Virus record (IMG/VR): IMGVR_UViG_3300006916_000041
Span: 1-64,000 of that record
DNA: 64,000 bases
Reading direction: 5' to 3' (one strand)
DNA from: a virus
Positions 54,530 to 61,159 of this stretch are shown here, piece by piece (positions within the stretch are counted from its first letter, which is position 1; every line of letters starts with the position of its first letter). The notes under the pieces were generated by a model. It was not told the origin of the DNA. It searched no databases and saw only the letters and a list, made by a program, of their open reading frames with translations. The position numbers and the translations under genes are program-made.

Positions 54530-54558
54530 TTGACATTCGAGACATCTTACTTTATATT
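54530..54558 (+). promoter_or_regulatory. Early promoter with degenerate palindrome
   Basis: TTGACA (54530-54535), 17 bases with GAGACATCTTA, TATATT (54553-54558); leader GTGTAAGTTGAGAAAAACGGAG as in the family. Confidence 0.8.
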
Positions 54559-54592
54559 ATAAGTGTAAGTTGAGAAAAACGGAGTGATACTG

Positions 54593-54928
54593 ATGCAAAA
54601 AGAAATCGAAACACTGGTTCAGACTATTAAAACAGACTTTATTCGTTTTGCTACTCGCAACGGTCGTGAACCACTTAGTGGATATTTCAAAGAAAAAGTT
54701 GATAACTTTGATGATATCATAGAAGTCAAGTATGGTAACAAGTATATCAAGATCATCAAAGAAAACAGCGTTTGGGGGTTCATTGTTAACACGGACACAG
54801 ACAAAAAGTTTCGTAAAGGCGACATTCTAAAAGCCGCTGGCTGGAATGCTCCTGCTCGTAACGCTGCTCGTGGTAACATTTTTGAAAACTACAGTGTTGC
54901 CTGGACTGGACCACATTATCTTAAATAA
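54593..54928 (+). CDS. Small hypothetical early protein
   Basis: A 111-residue protein with helical start (EIETLVQTIKTDFIRFATRN) and a beta-rich domain (DIIEVKYGNKYIKIIKENSV, WGFIVNTDTDKKFRKGDILK) ending NYSVAWTGPHYLK. Similar small proteins occur in T4-like phages, but I cannot name a family. Early promoter. Confidence 0.68.
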   Translation: MQKEIETLVQTIKTDFIRFATRNGREPLSGYFKEKVDNFDDIIEVKYGNKYIKIIKENSVWGFIVNTDTDKKFRKGDILKAAGWNAPARNAARGNIFENYSVAWTGPHYLK

Positions 54929-54932
54929 GGAT

Positions 54933-55043
54933 ATGAAGAAGATGCAAGGTGAACAAGCTGTAGTGATGTGGAGAGCAATACAAGTTGGAATACTAATTGC
55001 TCCTATCATCGCTTTTATTGTTGCAATTAAAATTATTTTTTAA
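54933..55043 (+). CDS. 36-residue membrane peptide
   Basis: ATG after AAATAAGGAT. Product: short polar start, then one membrane helix (IQVGILIAPIIAFIVAIKII). Ends just before the next early promoter. Confidence 0.5.
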   Translation: MKKMQGEQAVVMWRAIQVGILIAPIIAFIVAIKIIF

Positions 55044-55049
55044 AAAAGG

Positions 55050-55078
55050 TTGACAATAAGACGTCTTGGTGCTACATT
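55050..55078 (+). promoter_or_regulatory. Early promoter with AAGACGTCTT palindrome
   Basis: TTGACA (55050-55055), 17 bases with AAGACGTCTT (55058-55067), TACATT (55073-55078). Confidence 0.82.
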
Positions 55079-55102
55079 ATATATGTAGACGGAGAAAACA
55101 AC

Positions 55103-55246
55103 ATGACAGCATATCAAGTTTATCTAAATCAAATGTTCGACGCAATGTCCAAAGCAGACCAGTTAAAAGCAGTTAAGCAAAGTGTTGCTAAACAATCCGC
55201 TACTACTTGGTCCGATATCGCAAAACTTGCAAAAGAGGTTCAATAA
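55103..55246 (+). CDS. 47-residue helical protein
   Basis: ATG after ACGGAGAAAACAAC. Product TAYQVYLNQMFDAMSKADQL, KAVKQSVAKQSATTWSDIAK and a short end; helical. Its stop overlaps the next start (TAATG). Confidence 0.6.
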   Translation: MTAYQVYLNQMFDAMSKADQLKAVKQSVAKQSATTWSDIAKLAKEVQ

Positions 55247-55449
55247 TGTTTGAAGTTGGAATGGGAATTATTCGACAGTACAGCGATTACACTGCAAAAG
55301 GTGAAATCACTTCTATACATGATGATGCAGAAGGCGAAACTCTCGTCACTGTGATGTATGACGACGGTGCTGTAAAAACCTACACTGAAAACTGTGTTGA
55401 ACAGAACTTAGGTCGCCGTATGATTGTAACTGAAGAGGTAATTTGGTAA
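55246..55449 (+). CDS. Small beta-rich protein
   Basis: A 67-residue protein (GMGIIRQYSDYTAKGEITSI, EGETLVTVMYDDGAVKTYTE) with an SH3-like strand pattern. Overlaps both neighbours by one base (TAATG). Unknown function. Confidence 0.62.
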   Translation: MFEVGMGIIRQYSDYTAKGEITSIHDDAEGETLVTVMYDDGAVKTYTENCVEQNLGRRMIVTEEVIW

Positions 55450-55823
55450 TGTTGTACAGCGTAATTGGCGGTACTAAAAAAGAACGTGCGGTAGTTACTG
55501 AAGCACTTTGGTTTGCTAAAAAATATTGGTTGCCACGGCATCGTAAACTTGCTGTTGATGTAGAGATTACCAAGCATTTGGATGTTGATGCTGATTGCTT
55601 GGAAGGTGATGATGATCGTGAGTACGAAATCCGTGTTAAGCGTGGACTGGATTATGAAGATCTTGTTACTGCTATCTTTCATGAATTTGTACACGTTAAG
55701 CAGGATGTATTAAAACAATTTCCTATGTTTACTCCTAGTGACATTCCCTACTTTGATCGTCCTTGGGAGATTGAAGCATATGCTGAACAAGAAAAAATGT
55801 TAAAAGCCTATATAAAAGGTTGA
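55449..55823 (+). CDS. Small HExxH metallopeptidase-like protein
   Basis: A 124-residue protein with AIFHEFVHVKQDVLKQF (HEFVH) and, 30 residues later, PWEIEAYAEQEKM, which would supply the third zinc ligand (Glu). The N-terminal half has a beta pattern (RKLAVDVEITKHLDVDADCL). Resembles minimal SprT/IrrE-type zincins. It may cleave a host protein early in infection or have only a structural role. Confidence 0.75.
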   Translation: MLYSVIGGTKKERAVVTEALWFAKKYWLPRHRKLAVDVEITKHLDVDADCLEGDDDREYEIRVKRGLDYEDLVTAIFHEFVHVKQDVLKQFPMFTPSDIPYFDRPWEIEAYAEQEKMLKAYIKG

Positions 55824-55848
55824 CAACAAGACGTCTTGATGTTATAGT
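55820..55848 (+). promoter_or_regulatory. Early promoter with AAGACGTCTT palindrome
   Basis: TTGACA (55820-55825), 17 bases with AAGACGTCTT (55828-55837), TATAGT (55843-55848); leader ATATGTAAGTTGAGAAAAGGAG. The -35 overlaps the stop of the upstream gene. Confidence 0.82.
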
Positions 55849-55877
55849 GTATATGTAAGTTGAGAAAAGGAGTTGTT

Positions 55878-56228
55878 ATGCAGTTAGAGTTGTTCAAAAG
55901 CGAATGGGGTGTTAATCCTGGATTTGAATATTTGGCTAATCAGTTGAATGAAATGATCCCCATGCAAGGCAAATGTGAAAATTCACGCACTGCTAATAAA
56001 CACCTTGACAAGTTTCGCAGAGCGCAAAACGTTATATACGATTTATTCAACAACGGACTAGGCAACAGACGAGGCGAATACAGACGCATGTTTGGTGAAG
56101 TTCCTCTTCCAGGTATTAGATACCAACACTATATTAGTGCAGTACGTTGGGAACAGATCGAAGACGAAGTCGAAGCAAACTTTACTCCAATCATACTAGC
56201 GGCAGCTAAAGAACAAGGATTGATATAA
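55878..56228 (+). CDS. Hypothetical early protein
   Basis: A 116-residue helical protein (MQLELFKSEWGVNPGFEYLA, NQLNEMIPMQGKCENSRTAN, KFRRAQNVIYDLFNNGLGNR). ATG 55878 follows AAAAGGAG. The stop overlaps the next gene by one base. No family recognised. Confidence 0.65.
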   Translation: MQLELFKSEWGVNPGFEYLANQLNEMIPMQGKCENSRTANKHLDKFRRAQNVIYDLFNNGLGNRRGEYRRMFGEVPLPGIRYQHYISAVRWEQIEDEVEANFTPIILAAAKEQGLI

Positions 56229-56542
56229 TGACACAGCTAAACAGCAATACGCAGGAATTGATCAACGCAATCGATGCAATTCGCAAAATTCAAACACAGG
56301 ATGATTTGAATACTCTTGCAAATGTTTGGAAACAGCAAATGAACTATATCGGTTCTCAAGCCAAGCGTGGTCTTAAAAAAGGTGATACCATTGAATGGTC
56401 AAGCCGCGGATATGTTCGTCAAGGTATCATTCAAAAAATGAATCGCAAGACTGTTGAAGTTGTTGATGCTGGTGCTACTCCATTTGGACGCACTGTGACA
56501 CGAGTACCAACTAGCATGATTATTGGTAAAGTGGCAGCATGA
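56228..56542 (+). CDS. Small protein with KOW/SH3-like segment
   Basis: A 104-residue protein: helical start (NTQELINAIDAIRKIQTQDD), then KKGDTIEWSSRGYVRQGIIQ and KMNRKTVEVVDAG, a short beta-barrel pattern with the K-G-D turn of KOW-like domains. Nucleic-acid binding is possible. Overlaps the MazG-like gene by four bases. Confidence 0.62.
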   Translation: MTQLNSNTQELINAIDAIRKIQTQDDLNTLANVWKQQMNYIGSQAKRGLKKGDTIEWSSRGYVRQGIIQKMNRKTVEVVDAGATPFGRTVTRVPTSMIIGKVAA

Positions 56543-56799
56543 AGACACTGGACACACATCAACAACTGTTTGTGATCACCGCAGAAGAATGCGGTGAACT
56601 CACACAAGTCTGCATGAAAATACTGCGCAAGGCAACTGTTAATGATGAATGGAATAAAAAACTGCTAGAAGAAGCGGGCGATGTTTACTGCATGTTGGAT
56701 CTCATGGTTCAACATGGTTACCTAACCTGGGATGATATTGCTGACAGAGCAAATACAAAAAAGAAAAAATTGATCAAATGGAGCGATTTGATTCAATAA
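56539..56799 (+). CDS. MazG-like small pyrophosphohydrolase
   Basis: An 86-residue protein: FVITAEECGELTQVCMKILR has the E-E-x-x-E motif and KLLEEAGDVYCMLDLMVQHG the E-x-x-D motif. It matches short phage MazG-like enzymes. Distinct from the longer MazG-like protein at 40541, suggesting different dNTP targets or times of expression. Confidence 0.8.
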   Translation: MKTLDTHQQLFVITAEECGELTQVCMKILRKATVNDEWNKKLLEEAGDVYCMLDLMVQHGYLTWDDIADRANTKKKKLIKWSDLIQ

Positions 56800-56802
56800 A
56801 TA
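56795..56802 (+). promoter_or_regulatory. Late promoter octamer AATAAATA, leadered
   Basis: Followed by a 24-base leader with TTGGAG before the ATG at 56827. Confidence 0.5.
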
Positions 56803-56826
56803 TTTGTATATTGGAGTATTATATAC

Positions 56827-57024
56827 ATGAGCGAGCATCAAATTCATTTTGAAGAAAGCATGGAAGACGACGACTTTGGGTTGATTATCAGTAAAACTGG
56901 TGACCTCAAAGGATTGTTTGTACCCAAAGAATACGAAGAGGCTGACTATGTTCCAGAAGCAATTGTACAAATATTGAGTCAGGTTTACGGAATCACGCTA
57001 GACGACGGAGCAACTATCCATTGA
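56827..57024 (+). CDS. Small acidic protein
   Basis: A 65-residue protein (HIxF-type start SEHQIHFEESMEDDDFGLII, then GLFVPKEYEEADYVPEAIVQ). Acidic, alpha/beta. Overlaps the following TTG-started frame by four bases (TTGA). Unknown function. Confidence 0.6.
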   Translation: MSEHQIHFEESMEDDDFGLIISKTGDLKGLFVPKEYEEADYVPEAIVQILSQVYGITLDDGATIH

Positions 57025-57182
57025 GACGAGGGCGCAAGCCAGATCCCAGAGAATATATAGAGGTCAGAATCAAACAACTGATCGATGATAGACGCAAGGC
57101 AAAAGAACCAGTTGACAAAGAATGGTATTTGCGTATAATAAGTGAATTGCGTTACGTTTTAACAATCATGGACAAAAGCTAG
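57021..57182 (+). CDS. 53-residue basic protein with TTG start
   Basis: TTG 57021 overlaps the previous stop. Product RRGRKPDPREYIEVRIKQLI, DDRRKAKEPVDKEWYLRIIS then a short helix; strongly basic. The overlap and codon pattern favour a real gene; the TTG start makes it less certain. Confidence 0.5.
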   Translation: MRRGRKPDPREYIEVRIKQLIDDRRKAKEPVDKEWYLRIISELRYVLTIMDKS

Positions 57183-57190
57183 GAGGCTTT

Positions 57191-57427
57191 ATGAATATGC
57201 AATTTTTCGAAGTTAGTCAAGCGGCTGACGAAGCAGCTCGTTTGGGTCGTTGGATGATGGATCAATGTTATAAAGTAGAAGACAACGAACTAGCAAATCG
57301 ACTGAGCAAAGTTGGAGATATGTTGGTAGAATTTGATATGCCATATGGTACTCGTTGGAATGACTTTACCAAAGATGAAAAACGCTTTGTAATTAAATGC
57401 AAAGAAATATGGGAACAACAACGATAA
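57191..57427 (+). CDS. Small helical protein
   Basis: A 78-residue protein with AGGAGG (57181-57186) five bases before the ATG. Helical and acidic (QFFEVSQAADEAARLGRWMM, ELANRLSKVGDMLVEFDM). Unknown function. Confidence 0.62.
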   Translation: MNMQFFEVSQAADEAARLGRWMMDQCYKVEDNELANRLSKVGDMLVEFDMPYGTRWNDFTKDEKRFVIKCKEIWEQQR

Positions 57428-57432
57428 AAAGG

Positions 57433-57461
57433 TTGACAATAAGACATCTTGGTGCTATATT
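57433..57461 (+). promoter_or_regulatory. Early promoter with AAGACATCTT element
   Basis: TTGACA (57433-57438), 17 bases with AAGACATCTT (57441-57450), TATATT (57456-57461); leader ATATGTAAGTTAAGAAAAGAGG. Confidence 0.85.
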
Positions 57462-57489
57462 ATATATGTAAGTTAAGAAAAGAGGTACT

Positions 57490-58059
57490 ATGAATAAGAA
57501 TTTGATTCTCACTGATGTCGACGGAGTATTGCTCGACTGGGAGACTGCTTTTCATGATTGGATGGAAATGAAAGGCTTTGTACGGGGTGCAATCAGCAGT
57601 TATGAAATGCACTTGGTGTACAATGAACGTAAAGATGTTGTTAAACAACTGGTAAAAGAATTCAATAGCAGTGCTTGGATGTGTTGTTTGAATCCTCTGC
57701 GGGATGCTGTGTGGGGTGTTGAACAGTTGGCTAAAAAAGGTTGGCGTTTTGGAGTTATTACCAGCTTGAGCTTGGATCCTTATGCAGGCAAACTGCGTGA
57801 AGAAAACTTGAAAAAACATTTTGGAGATGTGTTTGAATTTATACAGTGCCTAGACACTGGTGCGGACAAGGATGAAGCACTGTTACCTTACAAGGACAGC
57901 GGCTTGTACTGGATCGAAGACAAGCCTGAGAATGCAAAACTTGGCGCTGATTTTGGCCTCAACACTTTTATGCTACGGCATGAACATAACGCTACTTTTC
58001 ACTACGACGGTGTTAAAAACGTAGACAACTGGGCTCAAATTGTTAATTCAATCGATTAA
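57490..58059 (+). CDS. HAD-like phosphatase, 5'-nucleotidase type
   Basis: A 189-residue HAD protein: LILTDVDGVLLDWETAFHDW (motif I, DxDG), WRFGVITSLSLDPYAGKLRE (motif II), and LYWIEDKPENAKLGADFGLN (motif III/IV) followed by a late His-rich strand. This pattern fits 5'(3')-deoxyribonucleotidase-like phage enzymes. It may trim host nucleotides. Driven by a palindrome-type early promoter and convergent with phoH. Confidence 0.82.
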   Translation: MNKNLILTDVDGVLLDWETAFHDWMEMKGFVRGAISSYEMHLVYNERKDVVKQLVKEFNSSAWMCCLNPLRDAVWGVEQLAKKGWRFGVITSLSLDPYAGKLREENLKKHFGDVFEFIQCLDTGADKDEALLPYKDSGLYWIEDKPENAKLGADFGLNTFMLRHEHNATFHYDGVKNVDNWAQIVNSID

Positions 58060-58778
58060 CTAGCTTCGTCGTAAATTTGTAGTACGTCTGCCACAACGGG
58101 ATGTCTTTCAACGTCCCGTTTTTCAAATTGCACATGAGCAATTGTGTTAACAGTTTGTGCATTGTATTTGTTTAAAAAGTCTTTTAGACCATTGTTTGTA
58201 AATCCCCTATCATGTTGAGCAAGGTCGCCTGTTACTACTATTTTACTACCTTCACCAATTCGGGTTAACAGCATTTTAGTTTGCTCTTGAGTTGCATTTT
58301 GCATTTCATCTGCAATGATCCAACTTTGCTTAAATGTGCGTCCACGCATATACGCTAACGGTGAGATTTCAATTGTCTTGTTCTCAACCATCTGTAGTAC
58401 TTGTTTAGGGTTGTAGTATTCTTCGAGAAAGTCGAAGATTGGTCTGGTCCAGGGTTCCATTTTTTGTTTTAAGTCACCGGGCAAAAAGCCGTGTTGTTCG
58501 TCAACACTAACGGCAGGTCTGGTGATTACTAGTTTTTCTACTTCGCCATCTTCCAACTTTCTAATACCCATTTGCACAGCCATCATGGTTTTGCCTGTTC
58601 CTGCTGGACCAGTTGCAAATACTATGTGTTTGGATGCGTCATCTAGGTAATCAAGAAGATCTTCTTGATGCAAGTTGCGAGGTAGAATTTGTAGTTTCTT
58701 TCTGCGATAATCTTGCAGTTCGATCACCATTTCGTTGAATGAACCTCTCGGGTTTTGTTTTCTTGCTCTTTTAGCCAT
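58056..58778 (-). CDS. phoH: PhoH-like ATPase
   Basis: A 240-residue PhoH protein: VFATGPAGTGKTMMAVQMGI (Walker A), RPAVSVDEQHGFLPGDLKQK, EISPLAYMRGRTFKQSWIIA (Walker B: SWIIADEMQNATQ), and SKIVVTGDLAQHDR. A basic N-terminal 45 residues precede it. PhoH is widespread in marine phages; its role is unclear, with links to phosphate starvation and to RNA or toxin-antitoxin functions. On the minus strand, convergent with the HAD gene by a four-base overlap. Confidence 0.93.
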   Translation of the reverse strand: MAKRARKQNPRGSFNEMVIELQDYRRKKLQILPRNLHQEDLLDYLDDASKHIVFATGPAGTGKTMMAVQMGIRKLEDGEVEKLVITRPAVSVDEQHGFLPGDLKQKMEPWTRPIFDFLEEYYNPKQVLQMVENKTIEISPLAYMRGRTFKQSWIIADEMQNATQEQTKMLLTRIGEGSKIVVTGDLAQHDRGFTNNGLKDFLNKYNAQTVNTIAHVQFEKRDVERHPVVADVLQIYDEAS

Positions 58779-58841
58779 TTTGTTGTAAACTCCATGTTGT
58801 CTGCGAGCCCATGTTGTCTACACTATTACTTATCAAGAAAG

Positions 58842-58849
58842 ACTAAATA
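58842..58849 (+). promoter_or_regulatory. Late promoter octamer ACTAAATA, leaderless type
   Basis: Five bases (TACGT) before the ATG at 58855; heads the late operon that contains IF-1, the spanins and DnaJ. Confidence 0.65.
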
Positions 58850-58854
58850 TACGT

Positions 58855-59391
58855 ATGAAAGAGATCGAAGAATTAAAACAAACACTGGATAACTTAATTG
58901 ATTCTAGCAGCGATTTAGATATCTTGTTGGAATTTGAAGAAGTGTTGGATAACCTAAATTTATATGCATACAAAAATTGGGAGCATGGAGAAGTTATTGC
59001 TGGTCCAGAAGTCAGCAAATATTGGATCACTGTTACAATGATGTGGCCTCGCAAACTTATGCCAGATCCTGATGGTGCATTGAGATTGACCAAAAACAAC
59101 TGTAGAGTGTTTTTTCAAAAAGATGTTTTTGTAGAACCTAAAAAAATTGTTACACCAGACGATTTAGGAGAAGTTGATCCAGAAACAGGCAAACGCAAAC
59201 CCAAACAGGTCAAACGTCCAATTTGGTTGGTGCGTATTGAAATGCCACGTCAATATGTTGATGAATTTGAATCAAGCAAAATTACTATCAACGGTCACGA
59301 CATTGACATGAGTGAAGTTGATGGAGCATATGACAGTGATTACGACAACGAACTCAATCCAGACAAACAAGACTTAGGAGTAGACCAATGA
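58855..59391 (+). CDS. Probable virion-associated protein
   Basis: A 178-residue protein: helical acidic start (EIEELKQTLDNLIDSSSDLD), then EHGEVIAGPEVSKYWITVTM, MWPRKLMPDPDGALRLTKNN, VRIEMPRQYVDEFESSKITI and an acidic tail. I recognise the general style from T4-like marine phages but no function. First gene of a late operon and leaderless. Confidence 0.68.
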   Translation: MKEIEELKQTLDNLIDSSSDLDILLEFEEVLDNLNLYAYKNWEHGEVIAGPEVSKYWITVTMMWPRKLMPDPDGALRLTKNNCRVFFQKDVFVEPKKIVTPDDLGEVDPETGKRKPKQVKRPIWLVRIEMPRQYVDEFESSKITINGHDIDMSEVDGAYDSDYDNELNPDKQDLGVDQ

Positions 59392-59735
59392 CAGATTTAA
59401 ATAGAATTAAAAAATTAGCTGGTATAGAGGAACGCAAAGTAAACTTTGATCCAGATGACATGTATGATCAAGGTACGGTTAGAAAAAATGCACTAGAAGC
59501 ACTCATGGATATGTTTAACACTGCCAAAGAATACGAAGGCGAAGTTACAGACGAACAAATTGAAATCTTAGGTGGTCTTATGCAAGACATGGATAATGCA
59601 GGTATTGAACCAGAAAAATACAGTGCATTAAATGAATTGTGGAAATCAGTATCAGCTTACGGAAACGTATCAGGACTGAGCACAGTTAAGAAAGCCTATC
59701 AACAAATTAAGCAAATGGCTCCAGAGGACAAGTAA
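59388..59735 (+). CDS. Late protein with LNRIKKLAGI motif
   Basis: A 115-residue acidic helical protein. Its start TDLNRIKKLAGIEERK shares the LNR(I/V)K(K/Q)LAG(I/L) motif with the C-terminus of the next protein. I-E-E after the motif could be a prohead-protease site. Otherwise EALMDMFNTAKEYEGEVTDE and GLMQDMDNAGIEPEKYSALN. Overlaps the upstream gene by four bases. Possibly a packaged head protein. Confidence 0.68.
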   Translation: MTDLNRIKKLAGIEERKVNFDPDDMYDQGTVRKNALEALMDMFNTAKEYEGEVTDEQIEILGGLMQDMDNAGIEPEKYSALNELWKSVSAYGNVSGLSTVKKAYQQIKQMAPEDK

Positions 59736-60200
59736 ATGACAGTAAAATATGGTGAAATGGTAAATTTAGTAAACAGTACTATCAGCATTGATCAGTACAA
59801 ACCTAAAATTGGAGAAGCCAACGAAACCGTAGTAGTTGCATTTGAAGTACAACAAGAACTAGCAGCCAAAGATCTCAGCAATCTAATTGAAACAGACATA
59901 GTTGAAAGTTTAGATGTTGATATCAGTCAAGGGCCTAACAACAACGGTAATTATCTAGTGTTTGTAGAGTTTGCTCGTGACAACAAATTACACAACAGAA
60001 TTATGGAAATCATAAAGTGTGTGAGTAATGTAACTGAAATTACCGAATGGCAGTATGAATATTACAAAGGCACAGGTGCAGTTGATCTTAATGAAGACAA
60101 TTTAAAAGAAACAGTTCTTGACAATCAAGAACAATATGTGTTAAAGTATGCTCAGCAAAATGAGAATCTTAACAGAGTCAAACAACTAGCAGGTCTATGA
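59736..60200 (+). CDS. Late protein ending in [10 protein letters not shown]
   Basis: A 154-residue protein starting at the base after the previous stop. The N-terminal 110 residues have an alternating alpha/beta pattern ([40 protein letters not shown]). The end, [11 protein letters not shown], is the same motif that starts the neighbour. Function unknown; the shared motif suggests a common partner or location. Confidence 0.68.
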   Translation: MTVKYGEMVNLVNSTISIDQYKPKIGEANETVVVAFEVQQELAAKDLSNLIETDIVESLDVDISQGPNNNGNYLVFVEFARDNKLHNRIMEIIKCVSNVTEITEWQYEYYKGTGAVDLNEDNLKETVLDNQEQYVLKYAQQNENLNRVKQLAGL

Positions 60201-60415
60201 GCAAAGAAGAAATTCTAACATTTGAAGGTAAAGTTATCGAATGCCTTCCTAATGCGTTTTTCAAAGTTGTGTTAGAAAACGAACATGTGATTACTGCAAC
60301 TATAAGTGGAAAAATTCGTAGACACAACATTAATATATTGCTCAATGACAGAGTAGATGTTGAAGTTACACCTTATGATTTGACCAAAGGAAGAATTGTA
60401 TATAGGCACAAATAA
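60197..60415 (+). CDS. infA: Translation initiation factor IF-1
   Basis: A 72-residue IF-1 of normal length. Compare the bacterial pattern: [20 protein letters not shown] (G.V.E.LPN..F.V.L.N.), [20 protein letters not shown] (HxxxAHISGKMRxxxIRIL) and [20 protein letters not shown] (GDxVxVELTPYDLxKGRIxxR). IF-1 binds the 30S A site with the OB fold and assists IF-2 and IF-3. It overlaps the upstream gene by four bases in a late operon. A phage-encoded IF-1 is very unusual, and here an IF-3 is present too. Confidence 0.95.
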   Translation: MSKEEILTFEGKVIECLPNAFFKVVLENEHVITATISGKIRRHNINILLNDRVDVEVTPYDLTKGRIVYRHK

Positions 60416-60900
60416 TGTTACACAGAATTTATTTGACTATTATTTTTGTAGGAGTACTAGGAGCAGTAGGCTGGTTTGCCTACCAATACTATGTGGACAC
60501 ACAAACTAGGATTGCACAGCTAACAGCAAACAATGCTAAACTAGAAACTGCACTACAAACCACACAGACATCATTTGACACATATCGTACAAATGTACAA
60601 CAAGAAATAGAAGAGTTCAAAGCAGAATTAGTTAGACAGCAAGCATTGAATGACGAGCTTGGTGCTAACTTAAAATCAGTACAAGAAGCCAACAGAAAAA
60701 TTGCTGGCTTATTGGCAAACACAGACATAATTAAAAACAGTTTAGCAGACCCAACACTAAGTGAAAGTAAGATAAATGAACAAGTTGATTTATTCTTCGG
60801 TGCTATTGGTTGCGCTAGTGGGGGTGAGTGCATGCTCCCGGCTCCTACCAGAAAAGGAGATAGTGACAGTTCCAACAGTGGTGGAAACACCACAGATTGA
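60415..60900 (+). CDS. i-spanin (Rz-like) candidate
   Basis: A 161-residue protein with an N-terminal membrane anchor (IYLTIIFVGVLGAVGWFAYQ) and a long periplasmic coiled coil (TRIAQLTANNAKLETALQTT, EIEEFKAELVRQQALNDELG). The o-spanin-like gene is nested in its 3' end in another frame. These are the hallmarks of the inner-membrane spanin subunit of two-component spanins that fuse the membranes at lysis. Confidence 0.78.
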   Translation: MLHRIYLTIIFVGVLGAVGWFAYQYYVDTQTRIAQLTANNAKLETALQTTQTSFDTYRTNVQQEIEEFKAELVRQQALNDELGANLKSVQEANRKIAGLLANTDIIKNSLADPTLSESKINEQVDLFFGAIGCASGGECMLPAPTRKGDSDSSNSGGNTTD

Positions 60901-61159
60901 AGCTCCAACTATCCGGATAGTACCAAGACCAGACCCAATTGAAATGCGCAATGCTGATATTGTGGTTGTTACAGAAGCAAATTTAGAACAAGTAATTGCT
61001 CGTGTTAAACAAGAGCAAGGAGACTTTGTGTTGTATGCTATGACTGCACAGAGTTTTGAATCACTGGCATTGAGTTTTGAACAAATTAAAAAGTTCATCG
61101 AAGAGCAAAATGCTGTGATTGTCTATTATGAAAATGCTGTAAAACCCAAAGATGAGTGA
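60776..61159 (+). CDS. o-spanin (Rz1-like lipoprotein) candidate
   Basis: A 127-residue lipoprotein with NKLIYSSVLLVALVGVSACS (lipobox VSAC), then a Pro-rich stretch (KEIVTVPTVVETPQIEAPTI, RIVPRPDPIEM) as in Rz1 proteins, and a helical end. It starts inside the i-spanin gene in the +1 frame, the usual arrangement of Rz/Rz1 pairs. Longer than classical Rz1. Overlaps the dnaJ-like gene by eight bases. Confidence 0.78.
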   Translation: MNKLIYSSVLLVALVGVSACSRLLPEKEIVTVPTVVETPQIEAPTIRIVPRPDPIEMRNADIVVVTEANLEQVIARVKQEQGDFVLYAMTAQSFESLALSFEQIKKFIEEQNAVIVYYENAVKPKDE

